Assembly (NCBI RefSeq): GCF_002079055.1
Contig: NC_047497.1
Coordinates: 292,501-356,500, forward strand
DNA length: 64,000 bases
Direction: 5' to 3'
Source: Saccharomyces paradoxus
Lineage: Eukaryota > Ascomycota > Saccharomycetes > Saccharomycetales > Saccharomycetaceae
Part shown: positions 18,198 through 28,511 of the stretch, in pieces
Layout: the number at the start of each line of letters is the position of its first letter
How positions within the stretch are numbered: the stretch's first letter is position 1
Notes under the pieces: model-generated
What the model saw: only the letters and a program-made list of their open reading frames with translations
Database searches by the model: none
What the model was told of the DNA's origin: nothing
Position numbers and translations under genes: made by a program

Positions 18198-20843
18198 ATG
18201 CGAAACATTTTAAGGCTTTTATTTTTTACTGCTTTTATTGCTATAGGGTCTCTAGCAGCCGTTTTAGGTGTTGATTACGGTCAACAAAATATCAAGGCCA
18301 TTGTAGTTTCACCGCAAGCTCCATTAGAACTTGTGCTCACTCCAGAAGCAAAACGGAAAGAAATTTCTGGTCTTTCAATAAAGAGATTACCAGGTTATGG
18401 TAAGAATGATCCAAATGGAATTGAAAGAATCTACGGTTCCGCTGTTGGCAGTCTGGCAACAAGGTTTCCTCAAAACACATTGTTGCATTTGAAACCATTA
18501 CTTGGGAAATCACTAGAAGATGAAACAACTGTAACTTTGTATTCGAAACAACATCCTGGTTTAAAAATGGTATCAACAAATAGAAGTACTATTGCATTTA
18601 TGGTTGATAATGTGGAGTATCCGTTGGAAGAGTTAGTGGCAATGAATATCCAAGAGATTGCTAGTAGAGCCGATTCACTGTTGAAAGATAGAGACGCAAG
18701 AACCGAGGACTTTGTAGACAAGATAAGCCTTACAATCCCTGACTTTTTTGACCAACATCAAAGGAAAGCACTTCTAGATGCCAGTTCAATAACCGCAGGA
18801 ATCAAAGAGACATATCTAGTTAGCGAAGGAATGTCTGTTGCAGTTAACTTCGTGCTAAAGCAGCGCCAATTTCCACCAGGTGAATTACAGCACTATATTG
18901 TGTATGACATGGGAAGTGGCTCTACTAAGGCCTCAATGTTTTCTATATTGCAGCCGGAGGACATTACTCAGCCCGTTACAATAGAATTTGAGGGATACGG
19001 GTATAATCCACATCTAGGTGGTGCAAAATTTACTATGGATATTGGCAGCTTGATCGAGAATAAGTTTTTGGAAACTCAACCAACTATAAGAACTGATGAA
19101 TTGCATGCTAATCCCAAGGCCTTAGCAAAAATCAACCAGGCAGCAGAAAAGGCAAAATTAATATTAAGTGCTAATTCTGAGGCAACTATTAATATAGAAT
19201 CATTGATCAACGACATTGATTTCCGCACTTCTATCACTAGACAGGAATTCGAAGATTTTATTGCAGACTCGTTACTGGAGATTGTAAAACCCATAAATGA
19301 CGCTCTGACAAAACAATTTGGTGGTAACAAAACAAATTTACCTGAAATAAATGGAGTCATTTTGGCGGGCGGCTCTTCCCGTATTCCTATTGTGCAGGAT
19401 CAGTTAATCAAACTCGTATCCGAAGAGAAAGTGTTAAAAAATGTTAATGCTGACGAATCAGCTGTGAATGGTGTTATTATGAGAGGTATCAAACTATCAA
19501 ACTCATTTAAGACTAAGCCATTAAATGTTGTTGATCGCTCTATAAATACTTATGCATTCAAATTATCAAATGAATCTGAAATGTACGATGTGTTTACCAG
19601 AGGAAGTGCTTATCCAAACAGAACATCTATTTTGACTAATGCAACTGATTCAATTCCTAGAGATTTTACCATTGATTTATTTGAGAATGATAAACTGTTC
19701 GAAACTATCACAGTAGATCCAGGAGCTGTAAAAAGCTCATATTCTTCCGATAAGTGCTCTTCTGGAGTGGCGTATAACATCACTCTTGATTTGTCTAGTG
19801 ATAGGTTATTCTCAGTTCAAGAGGTTAGCTGCGTTTGCCAAAGTGAAAATGAAGCAGGTAGCTCCAAGCAAACTAAAAACAAAGGCAGTCGCTTGGCTTT
19901 TAGTTCTGAAGATGTTGAGATCAAAAGACTTTCTCCTTCAGAACGTTTCCGTTTGCATGAGCATATCAATTTGCTCGATAAACAGGATAAGGAAAGATTT
20001 CAATTCCAGGAAAATTTGAACGTCCTTGAAAGTAATTTGTATGATGCCAGAAACTTGCTAATGGATGATGAAGTTATGCAAAATGGACCAAAATCCCAAG
20101 TAGAAGAGTTATCGGAAATGGTTAAGGTCTATTTAGATTGGCTCGAAGATGCATCCTTCAATACTGACCCTGAAGATATAGTTAGCAGAATTAGAGAGAT
20201 TGGAATATTAAAAAAGAAAATTGAGCTTTACATGAATTCGTCAAAGGAACCTTTGAACTCTCAACAATTTAAAGGAATGCTTGAAGAAGGGCGTAGACTA
20301 CTACAGTCTATAGAAACCCACAAGAAGACCGTTGAAGAATTTTTAAGTCAATTTGAAGCCGAATTTGCAGACACCATAGATAATGTTAGAGAAGAATTTC
20401 AAAAAACTAAACAACCAGCGTATGTGTCTAAGGCGTTATCTACATGGGAGGAGACCCTAACCTCTTTCAAAAGTGCAATTAGCGAAGTTGAGAAACTCCT
20501 GGCAAAAAATCTCTTTGGCGAAGACCTTCGTGAGCAGTTATTTGAAATCAAATTAAAGTTTGATATGTATCGTACGAAACTAGAGGAAAAACTACGTCTT
20601 ATCAAAAGCGGTGATGAAAGTCGCTTAAATGAAATAAAGAAGTTACATTTAAGAAAGTTCCGCTTGCAAAAGAGAAAGGAAGAAAAACTGAAAAGAAAGC
20701 TTGAACAGGAACAAAACAGGGGCAAGAATGAAACAGAATCGATAGTAAATAACTCCGCCGACGATAGAACCACTCTTCTAAATGATAAGACGACCGAGTC
20801 GAATCTAAGCTCAAAGGAAGAAATTTTGCATGATGAATTATAG
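18198..20843 (+). CDS. LHS1: ER-lumen Hsp70-family chaperone Lhs1 (Grp170)
   Basis: Lhs1 is the Grp170-type chaperone of the ER lumen. It acts as nucleotide exchange factor for Kar2/BiP and supports protein translocation. The 881-residue product begins with a signal peptide (about 1-20). Next is a divergent Hsp70 ATPase domain: VLGVDYGQQNIKA phosphate-1 motif, VYDMGSGSTKASMF phosphate-2 motif, GVILAGGSSRIPIVQ adenosine motif. A beta domain follows, then a long helical C-terminal region rich in Lys/Glu (about 770-845). It ends in the ER-retention signal HDEL. Several N-glycosylation sequons (for example NRT, NAT) are visible. UPRE and TATA lie upstream. Confidence 0.97.
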   Translation: MRNILRLLFFTAFIAIGSLAAVLGVDYGQQNIKAIVVSPQAPLELVLTPEAKRKEISGLSIKRLPGYGKNDPNGIERIYGSAVGSLATRFPQNTLLHLKPLLGKSLEDETTVTLYSKQHPGLKMVSTNRSTIAFMVDNVEYPLEELVAMNIQEIASRADSLLKDRDARTEDFVDKISLTIPDFFDQHQRKALLDASSITAGIKETYLVSEGMSVAVNFVLKQRQFPPGELQHYIVYDMGSGSTKASMFSILQPEDITQPVTIEFEGYGYNPHLGGAKFTMDIGSLIENKFLETQPTIRTDELHANPKALAKINQAAEKAKLILSANSEATINIESLINDIDFRTSITRQEFEDFIADSLLEIVKPINDALTKQFGGNKTNLPEINGVILAGGSSRIPIVQDQLIKLVSEEKVLKNVNADESAVNGVIMRGIKLSNSFKTKPLNVVDRSINTYAFKLSNESEMYDVFTRGSAYPNRTSILTNATDSIPRDFTIDLFENDKLFETITVDPGAVKSSYSSDKCSSGVAYNITLDLSSDRLFSVQEVSCVCQSENEAGSSKQTKNKGSRLAFSSEDVEIKRLSPSERFRLHEHINLLDKQDKERFQFQENLNVLESNLYDARNLLMDDEVMQNGPKSQVEELSEMVKVYLDWLEDASFNTDPEDIVSRIREIGILKKKIELYMNSSKEPLNSQQFKGMLEEGRRLLQSIETHKKTVEEFLSQFEAEFADTIDNVREEFQKTKQPAYVSKALSTWEETLTSFKSAISEVEKLLAKNLFGEDLREQLFEIKLKFDMYRTKLEEKLRLIKSGDESRLNEIKKLHLRKFRLQKRKEEKLKRKLEQEQNRGKNETESIVNNSADDRTTLLNDKTTESNLSSKEEILHDEL

Positions 20844-21324
20844 AAGAATCTTTATAATCTATAGCATTAGATTTATTCTCTGATACCAATTTCAGATACC
20901 TACATGAATTTAACCACTTGTTATTTTCTTTTTTCACAGAGATAATTGTGAATACTAAATACTGCCTTTCTTGTATGCGGGAAGGACTATGTGATCTCCG
21001 GAACAAAATGTTGTTCCTATCTTGTTACCCGATTGTCTATTGTTTGATGGTGGGGCATTTTCGAGAGATGGCTTATTTAAGTATAAGACAGATAATGATG
21101 CATAGAACAGTGGATATGCGTATTACACTCGTAAAATAATAGTACCATTGAAACAATTCCAGAAAGTTTAAAAAAAAACATATAAATATAAAAGAAAAAA
21201 AAAAGGAAGAATTTCGAGGCTGCTACGAAAACCTGAAGTAATAATAAACGTGGAAAGTTTGTAATATCCATAAGAGAAAGGACGTACTGGTTGCTGCAAA
21301 GGTAAGTAAGTTATTATTTGTTCG
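20844..21324. promoter_or_regulatory. LHS1-STB6 intergenic region with Reb1 site
   Basis: TTACCCG at 21025-21031, about 295 bp upstream of STB6, fits Reb1. A-rich runs at 21171-21205 follow. The short open frames present lack support. Confidence 0.45.
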
Positions 21325-23658
21325 ATGCTGGAAACTAACACTTTTGCTTCGGAGAAAACGCAACCGGAAGCCTCAAATCAGAAAGAGAGCCGCTTGTCTC
21401 CTTTAGCCAGCTTCATTTTTCCGGACTTCAGGGCATTGTTCAACATAGGATTCAATTTATATTCTAATCTAAACTACAAAGAGGTAGATATCAACGGATT
21501 TGAAATTTACATTGTTGAACAATGGGCAGCCCAGAGAAAAATATCAACTCTAATCACTTCATATACGGGCAACTTACAGGATACTATTTCTGCGGTGGAG
21601 GTTGCTCTTCCAGAAGATCCTGAGGAATGGCCGTGTTGTTTGAAGAAATACCATGAAGAACTGTTGAAGTTTTCCAGTCCAAAAAAGACAGTTAAAGGAA
21701 CTTTGTTTGTTACGAACCTTTCTTCTTTCAAATCTACGTTAAACTTACTGCATGTGGAGTGTGGTAATCTAAAGAAAATCTGGAAAAACTTTAAAACGAA
21801 CTACGACTTGAAGAGGTTACATTGCGGCGGGCGTTCAGCTCAGTTGTTGAAAAAGACGCCCAGTGCCTCAATAGCGAAGTTTGCACAGTTGTACAAATTT
21901 CCGAACTCAGCATTTTCTCATGAAATAACATCGGATTTCCAACAAAACCTTCTTCAGAATGACAACAGTTCTATAAGTAGCGTAGAAAATATTGCTGTTA
22001 ACCATTGCCCTGTGGTCGAATTAACCACTCTGATACAAATATCACTCAGTTATTTTGCACTGTTTGAATACAAGAAGGAGAGAGATGGCCTGCTATGCAA
22101 TGGAACGAAGCAATCTCTTGAAAAATGGTGGGAAATATATGGCAAACGATACCACGGCATCGATAAGCCGAAGAACGAAACAATCCTTGGTCCAACTACA
22201 GTGGCATCACTACTTAGTCTCGTATTGACTTGCTACTTCAAATTGATGGTAGAAGATTGCATGTCGGCAAAAGATCCATTTGATGAAGAAGAGTTTTATT
22301 CTGGTCTTTATGCATTCCAAAAAAAATACGGATTATCCAAAAACAATAGACAGACCTCCTTAGACGAACGAACAGTCGATAAATTATTTGAAGTATCTTC
22401 CAAGACTTCAAACAAAGATATTTTCAAATTTAAAAAGGTTGTGAAGTCAACTGTTCAAGATATGACTGGGAAAGGAAACTTTATGCACCTATCCAATGAG
22501 ATATTAACAACCGATTTAGATACCCTAGTAAAGAATATACACGGTGGATCCCTTGGTAAGCTCTGGAAAGGAAGAAATGCTTCAAGGAAGGAAACGAGTA
22601 TGGTCTGGGAAAGAAAGACCTTTTTAAGTTTCAAATTTGAACGTGGTGATCCATCTTTGCAATTAGACAATAATGAGCTATTTTATGGTACAATTGTACC
22701 AAATGAGCCATTAGCGACACCCAACAAGGAAGGCGATGACACGCAATCCTCGAAGAGAAATAGTATATATGATACTGCTAATGGTTCAAAATCATCGTTA
22801 TCTATCTCATCAATGTTCTGTAATTATGATGAAACCCGCTACAAAAGTACTAGCAACCTTAATAGGACTTATAAGGGGGAATATTTTCGGCGTAATTCGA
22901 TCCCCTTCTGTAACGATGGTATACATGATACTAAAAAAATATCCGCGGACCTTAACAAGATAGAAGGAATGTATCGCTGCAACTCATATTCTGAGGTACA
23001 AAATGCAATAGAACTCTGGAATTTGCCGTTCGACTCATCAGTCATCAGATTAGCAAGAGATTTGCTTAAAGTACAGAGTCTAATGTCAGTCCAACGTCAG
23101 CTTGATGAAATACGTGACGGATATTTGGGAAAAAATTCACAAAGATCATACCAGAAAGATTTGAGGTTCCGACAAAGCTTAAACAAATTGCAGGAAATGT
23201 GTGAGAAATGTAAGAGAGGTTCTAACGAATTTCACTGGGAATATAGTAACGTGCAAAACAAGCAGCAAATTTTGGAGAGTGAGAAAAAGGATATGACATC
23301 ACTTTCTTCAAAACTAAAGTATAATGTTCGTATCCTGGATAGACGTGTAAGAGATGTTGAGACCAGCGTAGATCATTTTGATCGCAAGTTAGAGGATGTT
23401 AGAAAGAAGCTTCTAGAGCAAAATAATAGTAAACAGATATCTATGGCCTTAGAAAGTCCTTGCAATAAATTTGAATTTGACAGTTTTATGGACTCTATGG
23501 TGCAGTCTGAACAGACTAAATATGAAGGGCTGTGTTTTAAAATTCTAGACAAGAGAAGTCTTCGAAAACTTAAAAAGGAATTCTGGAAATGGAGCACTTG
23601 GACATTTGATACCTTCTTATACAAAAATAGACCTAATAAGGAGAAAGAGGTACTATAA
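21325..23658 (+). CDS. STB6: Sin3-binding protein Stb6
   Basis: Stb6 was found as a Sin3-binding protein; it is the paralogue of Stb2 from the whole-genome duplication, and its biochemical role is unclear. The 777-residue product is about ten residues longer than I recall for S. cerevisiae. It has a conserved N-terminal region (about 25-170, FIFPDFRALFNIGFNLY onward), a helical central region, and a serine/asparagine-rich linker (about 465-540). A strongly helical C-terminal coiled coil (about 575-705) is followed by an aromatic tail. The ATG at 21325 is in a fair context. No enzyme motif is visible. Confidence 0.93.
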   Translation: MLETNTFASEKTQPEASNQKESRLSPLASFIFPDFRALFNIGFNLYSNLNYKEVDINGFEIYIVEQWAAQRKISTLITSYTGNLQDTISAVEVALPEDPEEWPCCLKKYHEELLKFSSPKKTVKGTLFVTNLSSFKSTLNLLHVECGNLKKIWKNFKTNYDLKRLHCGGRSAQLLKKTPSASIAKFAQLYKFPNSAFSHEITSDFQQNLLQNDNSSISSVENIAVNHCPVVELTTLIQISLSYFALFEYKKERDGLLCNGTKQSLEKWWEIYGKRYHGIDKPKNETILGPTTVASLLSLVLTCYFKLMVEDCMSAKDPFDEEEFYSGLYAFQKKYGLSKNNRQTSLDERTVDKLFEVSSKTSNKDIFKFKKVVKSTVQDMTGKGNFMHLSNEILTTDLDTLVKNIHGGSLGKLWKGRNASRKETSMVWERKTFLSFKFERGDPSLQLDNNELFYGTIVPNEPLATPNKEGDDTQSSKRNSIYDTANGSKSSLSISSMFCNYDETRYKSTSNLNRTYKGEYFRRNSIPFCNDGIHDTKKISADLNKIEGMYRCNSYSEVQNAIELWNLPFDSSVIRLARDLLKVQSLMSVQRQLDEIRDGYLGKNSQRSYQKDLRFRQSLNKLQEMCEKCKRGSNEFHWEYSNVQNKQQILESEKKDMTSLSSKLKYNVRILDRRVRDVETSVDHFDRKLEDVRKKLLEQNNSKQISMALESPCNKFEFDSFMDSMVQSEQTKYEGLCFKILDKRSLRKLKKEFWKWSTWTFDTFLYKNRPNKEKEVL

Positions 23659-24084
23659 GAGTTTCCTCACTCTGGGACTGCCGTAGCTGATCTATTAGAT
23701 TGGCTGACGCATGAGATGCACTAATTTAGAGAGTCATATACTTATAGATATTATAAAGATTCATAATTGTAAAAATTTTGCCATTCGGGGATGTACAATC
23801 AATATTGTTAGAATAGTGAGTTATTATCCTTCATAACTAATCAAGGAGTGGTCATATGAAGTAATCAGACCCAATAATTCATTCATATTTTAGGATGGAG
23901 AATGATATGTGACAACGTGATAATGTGGCGTAGTAAAATTAAAGGTCTATTACTTGAATGATTAACTTGACATTTGCATATAAAAATATGAGTCGTTACA
24001 TTCAAACCGTAAATGGTCTCATCGTTATTAGATTGGTCATAATGAATATGACCAATCGGCGTGTGTTTTATATACCTCTCTTAT
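23659..24084. other. STB6 downstream region
   Basis: A/T-rich non-coding DNA between the STB6 stop and the LTR. It contains the STB6 3' end and no open frame of note. A short inverted repeat lies at about 24032-24058 (GATTGGTCATA / TATGACCAATC), able to form an 11-bp hairpin with a 5-base loop. Confidence 0.45.
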
Positions 24085-24402
24085 TGAGAATTGGGGGAAT
24101 AGTTAGATAATGGTTGGAATTCCAATGTTTTTAAAGCCTATAATATTAGGTATACAGAATACATTATAAGTTCTCCTCGAGGATATAGGAATCCACAAAA
24201 GGGAATCGATAGTTCTACATAATAATAATACTATATCTTCTTTCCTTTTATATGTTGTCACTCATTTTCCTATTACATTACCAATCCTTGCGTTTCAGTT
24301 TCCACCAAATTTGGTGACTGTTTCTCAATCTTTATGTTATCTTCTTACACCGCATGTGATAATATACTACTAAATAGATGATATTAAAAATTTATTCCAA
24401 CA
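24085..24402 (-). mobile_element. Solo LTR, Ty1/Ty2 delta type, upstream of the tRNA-Trp gene
   Basis: On the minus strand it starts TGTTGGAATAAA and ends TTCTCA, and it carries delta landmarks such as ATCCTCGAGGAG and ATACCTAATATTATAG. The length is 318 bp. The 5-bp sequence CTTAT flanks it on both sides (24080-24084 and 24403-24407), an intact target-site duplication. No internal Ty sequence is present, so it is a solo LTR left by LTR-LTR recombination. It ends 164 bp before the 5' end of the tRNA-Trp gene, the usual upstream Pol III target zone. The element looks complete at both ends and relatively young among the three LTRs here. Confidence 0.93.
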
Positions 24403-24566
24403 CTTATATAGTATAAGAAGGTCCATACGTTTTTTATTCCTCATTAATACTATTATTAACCTCTAATTATCAACAAATTGTTTTATGTTGCTCCTATAAT
24501 ATAGCCATCACTGTTTTCCTGCTCCAGCAGGACTAGTATCGATTTAATTCTTCACTATTTCAAGAT

Positions 24567-24672
24567 GAAGCGGTGGCTCAATGGTAGAGCTTTCGACTCC
24601 AATTAAATCTTGGAAATTCCACGGAATAAGATTGCAATCGAAGGGTTGCAGGTTCAATTCCTGTCCGTTTCA
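24567..24672 (+). tRNA. tW(CCA)K: tRNA-Trp (CCA), with 34-nt intron
   Basis: The acceptor arm GAAGCGG pairs with CCGTTTC, with A as discriminator. The A box TGGCTCAATGG and B box GGTTCAATTCC are intact. The anticodon CCA is at 24599-24601. An intron of 34 nt (24603-24636) starts one base after the anticodon, so the mature RNA has 72 nt before CCA addition. A run of six T at 24673-24678 terminates Pol III. It matches the S. cerevisiae tW gene at the equivalent site. Confidence 0.97.
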
Positions 24673-25860
24673 TTTTTTCTTGTCTATTCAGTGCTAATTA
24701 TATACATATCGATTATGCTCTTTCTCTGAAAATGATGCTTTGATTGACATGATAATTCCTGTTAGAAAAATTATCTTGCCTTTGCCGTATAGTTAAATAC
24801 TTTATTTTTTAACTCCCTTATTTCTAGTTTAAGTCTGGGTATTTCAATTTCCGCGACATATTGCTACCGCCTTTTACATATTTCGAACGGCTTACATAAG
24901 TATATACTTATCTTGACAAATTACAGCCAGTTAGTTAACTTCAAAGTTGAATCACAGAGGGGTGTGAAGATCCAAATTACATGCGAATTTAGAGTCCTAA
25001 CATAATGTGACTGTTTCGATTCTTAGAATGTTTGCTAAGCTACCGTGACGTGATACTAACATCTTATGGACTGACTCCAATTTTATTGTAATATTACTGA
25101 AAATTTAAACGAATGCTCCAATGTCATTATATTACGTAGTTTCCTATGACATTATGATATAAGCGTGGATAATCCCTAGGATCGTGAATTACTTCTACTG
25201 CCAAAACACAAATTATAACATACGACAAAGGTTACACAGTTTTGTATTACATCTCACATACTAATTTAAATCCTTGGGGGTTAATCGTAGTAACGTAGTA
25301 AATAGTACGGTTGTTTATAAGGCTAACATCACCATATTATGTGACAGGTTATTTCTAGCAAGGTAAAAGCATTGTTCTGGTTTTTCAAAGGTAAGTAAAT
25401 TTTTGATTTCCAATTGTCACAACATACAATATTGATTTGCGTTATCTCCCGCCTCTTGCTAATCATTATAAATAGCATCAACCATGTCAATTAAACACGA
25501 TATATAGAGATTAAGCAGATCTAATGATCACCTAGCAACTTTCTCCACCGGTTGACGAGGCCATGCACATTTTTAACTGTGGATTATGGCAATCCAAAAT
25601 GTACCGTGCATTTCCCCCCTTTAATCCTGTATCCAATACTAAATTCCTGATTTCAATCGACCTACACATTACTGAGCGTTAAGAAGCACCTAATTATTCG
25701 GTGAAAAAGAGAAACAGCCCGCAAAGTCATTAAAAATCACGAAGTGGCATAATAATCTGTTATCCCTCTTTTTCGATAGCGCACGTAACAGTGATTCAAA
25801 TATTTTTCTTTACCAAATGAAATGATTTAATAGTAGCCTTAAAATAACACTTTCGAACCT
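24673..25860. other. Gene-poor A/T-rich region between tRNA-Trp and YKL071W (left part)
   Basis: About 1.2 kb with no open frame of note on either strand and no recognised RNA. It is A/T-rich with scattered stops. I compared it by eye with the delta consensus and saw no clear match. The stretch may contain much-decayed mobile-element or gene sequence, but I cannot support a specific call. Confidence 0.4.
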
Positions 25861-25898
25861 CTGGCATTTCCGTGCCGGTTTTTTTTTTGGCAGGCCTG

Positions 25899-26760
25899 TA
25901 TAAAAGTACAGCTTACTTTATATTAGACCCCTGTTTAATTGAATTTGTCCTCCAAAGAACTAGCTATTCAAAAAATAGAAAAATGCAATTCTATGGGTAA
26001 TGCCTCGTGTTTTCTTATCTGATAAAAATACAACATGTCGCTTGTAGAACACTAAACCTTCTCAAAACAATTTTATTGTGGAGTAACAAATGCAATCAGA
26101 AGGGCCGTTTGAGTAGAATATATAGTCTTTGATCCCGGGATAATGTAGATTGACAAGACGACTCGTTAAGACGCTATAACCACTTACTGTCCGCTATATT
26201 CACAAGGATTAATTTCTGAAGAGGGCGGTAAAAAGGCCACAAAGTTCTTGAAAGCAATCAAGAAGACTAAGAACTATGTTTTGGGGGTGCTCTGTCTGGG
26301 CTGAACGGAAGTTTTTGATTTCAAGTCCCTAAAACAGGGTTTTTGGGTCATTGAATAGACAATATCGAAGACAATACCGTTAACCTCTTCAAAACTTTAT
26401 ACATTATCTATGGAGGTCTGAAGTTATTTGCTAGGATAAGAAACTGCTCACCCGAAAATTTTGCATCTAACTACACTAAAGAACATTTGTTTTGATCAGA
26501 CTCGCTTGGGTTTTATATCTTGTAGAAGCTCAAAGGTTGTCGGATTTATCACCAAGAAAAGTAGAAAAGAGGACACCACAGAAATATTGGTTTCTCAGGT
26601 TAAATAAAGGACAACGTTTTACTATTAGGCCGGTTGAGCTTATTTCTTCCCATCTCTTCGGACATTCTATTCCTATCTGGTGTGTATATGATATATTGAC
26701 GGACTCCTGATATTGCTTGTTTTAACTTAACTTTCATAACTTGCATTAGTGTGATTATTC
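25899..26760 (+). pseudogene. Possible gene relic with promoter-like start, identity unknown
   Basis: A core-promoter layout is visible: TATAAAAG at 25899-25906, then an A-rich leader and an ATG at 25983 followed quickly by stops. Further on, protein-like stretches appear in different frames. About 30 codons from 26217 read SEEGGKKATKFLKAIKKTKN. Another stretch, at about 26371-26494, reads EDNTVNLFKTLYIIYGGLKL onward. A 72-codon open frame follows at 26492-26710, beginning at a non-essential ATG. Broken frames on one strand behind a good TATA box suggest a decayed gene, but I do not recognise the family. Chance is a real alternative. Confidence 0.3.
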
Positions 26761-26836
26761 GTTCCTGATTAATACACTGTGCAAAAACTGCAGAAAGTAT
26801 AACTTTACCGTGGTTACTTATTTTTTTCCATCAACG

Positions 26837-26844
26837 TCCGCGGG
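26837..26844. promoter_or_regulatory. PDRE-like site upstream of YKL071W
   Basis: TCCGCGGG resembles the pleiotropic drug response element TCCGCGGA bound by Pdr1/Pdr3 and Yrr1-type factors, with one mismatch. It lies about 250 bp upstream of the YKL071W ATG and beside the Yap1 cluster. Confidence 0.35.
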
Positions 26845-26901
26845 TCTGATAAAACGAACCAATTTCACAATTCCTCCAGAAATACCTCAACAGAAATGGT
26901 A

Positions 26902-26941
26902 TTAGTAATGGGATTAGTAATGAGGTTATAATGCTTAGTAA
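26902..26941. promoter_or_regulatory. Three Yap1 response elements upstream of YKL071W
   Basis: TTAGTAA occurs at 26902-26908, 26914-26920 and 26935-26941. This is the exact Yap1 element (TTASTAA) three times in 40 bp, with starts 12 and 21 bp apart, 150-190 bp before the YKL071W ATG. S. cerevisiae YKL071W is reported as induced by oxidants and mycotoxins, consistent with Yap1 control. Confidence 0.75.
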
Positions 26942-27090
26942 TGTGATTGTTCATACTAATAAAGAAAATATTATACCAGTTATAAATAATAGATAGGTTA
27001 CGATGCTTCGAGCGATCTTTGAAGTTTTTAAAAATAAAACCATATTTCAGGTGATATTAATTAGTGAACTTCGAAGCAAACAAACTCAAC

Positions 27091-27861
27091 ATGACTAGTT
27101 CATCAGAAATGACTTATTTTATTATCGGTGGTAACCGTGGGATTGGTTTTAATTTGGTCAAAATTTTAAGCGGTTCTACGGATAATACTGTTATAACCTC
27201 TATTCGTGGATCACCTTCATTGCCTAAGAATAAACAAGTGGTGGATTTAGCAAAAATCAGGAAGAATATCCATATTGTCCAGCTTGACCTTACAGAAGAT
27301 GAAAGCATTGGCAATATTGCAAACGAGATCAAGAAAACGCCATCCTTTTCGGGTATTGATGTCTTTATCGCATGCTCTGGAATATCTGATTCTTATTACG
27401 AGGTCTTAAAAACTCCCAAATCGGTGTGGCTCAAGCATTACAACACAAATGCCCTCGGTCCGATACTAACCCTTCAAAAAGTTTACCCATTGCTTCTTTT
27501 GAAAAAGGCACGGAAGATATTCTTTATCTCTAGTGTTGCAGGGTCTATCAATGGATTTGTACCAATTTCTGTTTCCGCTTATGGTCAGTCGAAAGCTGCC
27601 TTGAATTATGCAGTAAAAGCGCTCAGTTTTGAGTTGAAACCGGAGGGTTTTACTGTTGTTGCTTTTCACCCGGGTATGGTATCTACTGATATGGGCCAAT
27701 CTGGTATTGATCACTTTAAAGAGAAAAATATAGACGTAAGCGGCATAGATATTATCACACCGGAAGAAAGTGCCTCTGCGTTAGTTAATGTCTTTGGAAA
27801 AATTTTACCAGGGGATAATGGGAAGTTTTTCAACTATGACGGCAGCGAAAGCGTCTTTTAG
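27091..27861 (+). CDS. YKL071W: Short-chain dehydrogenase/reductase YKL071W
   Basis: A 256-residue NAD(P)-dependent short-chain dehydrogenase/reductase of unknown substrate. It has the nucleotide-binding glycine motif GGNRGIG (13-19), the catalytic serine in FISSVAG (about 147-148), and the YxxxK pair Y164/K168 in SAYGQSKAA. It is probably cytosolic, as no signal or membrane segment is seen. The open frame begins nine codons upstream at a GTG, so the ATG at 27091 is used; a second ATG at 27109 is also possible. Divergence from S. cerevisiae looks high for this window, more than 10% by eye. Three Yap1 sites upstream point to an oxidative or xenobiotic stress role. Confidence 0.92.
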   Translation: MTSSSEMTYFIIGGNRGIGFNLVKILSGSTDNTVITSIRGSPSLPKNKQVVDLAKIRKNIHIVQLDLTEDESIGNIANEIKKTPSFSGIDVFIACSGISDSYYEVLKTPKSVWLKHYNTNALGPILTLQKVYPLLLLKKARKIFFISSVAGSINGFVPISVSAYGQSKAALNYAVKALSFELKPEGFTVVAFHPGMVSTDMGQSGIDHFKEKNIDVSGIDIITPEESASALVNVFGKILPGDNGKFFNYDGSESVF

Positions 27862-28469
27862 ATAAGTGCAAATTTAGAGCTGCCGATATACAACTCAGAT
27901 ATGAAATATACCTTTATAATATAATTTTTATAGGTGGTTGGTATGTGATGGTAACTTTATGCTTCCGTCTCATGCCCCTTTAAGAAAAGTATTTTGTGGA
28001 GAAAAATGGAACCACTTTGTATGTTGCTCTTCTAACGCTCAACCGGCTTGGAAACTATCTCTAATGTCCTGTGGTTTTATTTGGAGGTGGTATATTATGG
28101 TCCTTAAACCGACGGTTCTGCACATTTTGTTAAAAACCATCTCGTGGCATTATAGGTGTGAATTGCCAGGCTGAGAAGATGCTTATCAACCTATAACAGG
28201 TCTGTTATTAATAACTATTCCTATACAATACCCGAAAGCCACTGGGCTGTCAAATCATCAAGGCAAACAGCGGTTGGAAATGTACCCGTCACGAGCGTTG
28301 AGGCTAGAATACCGGTTCAACTCAGTCACACAAAAAAATTCCGCGGTAGTGATGCTCAAGCCATCAGATAACGATGGAAAGATTTTGTATTCAATGCTCT
28401 GCAAACTTACTGAAACGGCGCTCGTGGAGATTTTATGATTGCAATGGTTTTATGTTACTGTTGTTGTTT

Positions 28470-28480
28470 ATTTATGTTTT
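28470..28480 (+). other. Exact match to the ARS consensus
   Basis: ATTTATGTTTT fits the 11-bp ACS WTTTAYRTTTW completely. ACS matches are common by chance in A/T-rich yeast DNA, so this is only a candidate replication origin. Confidence 0.25.
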
Positions 28481-28511
28481 TTCTTGATCTTAATAGTTTT
28501 TGACATATATT

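Noticed and set aside
24673-25860. Search by eye for sigma (Ty3) or tau (Ty4) LTRs
   Set aside because: No stretch matched the terminal sequences I remember.
27938-28174. 78-codon frame after YKL071W
   Set aside because: Starts at TTG, Trp/Cys-rich composition unlike yeast proteins, no family seen.
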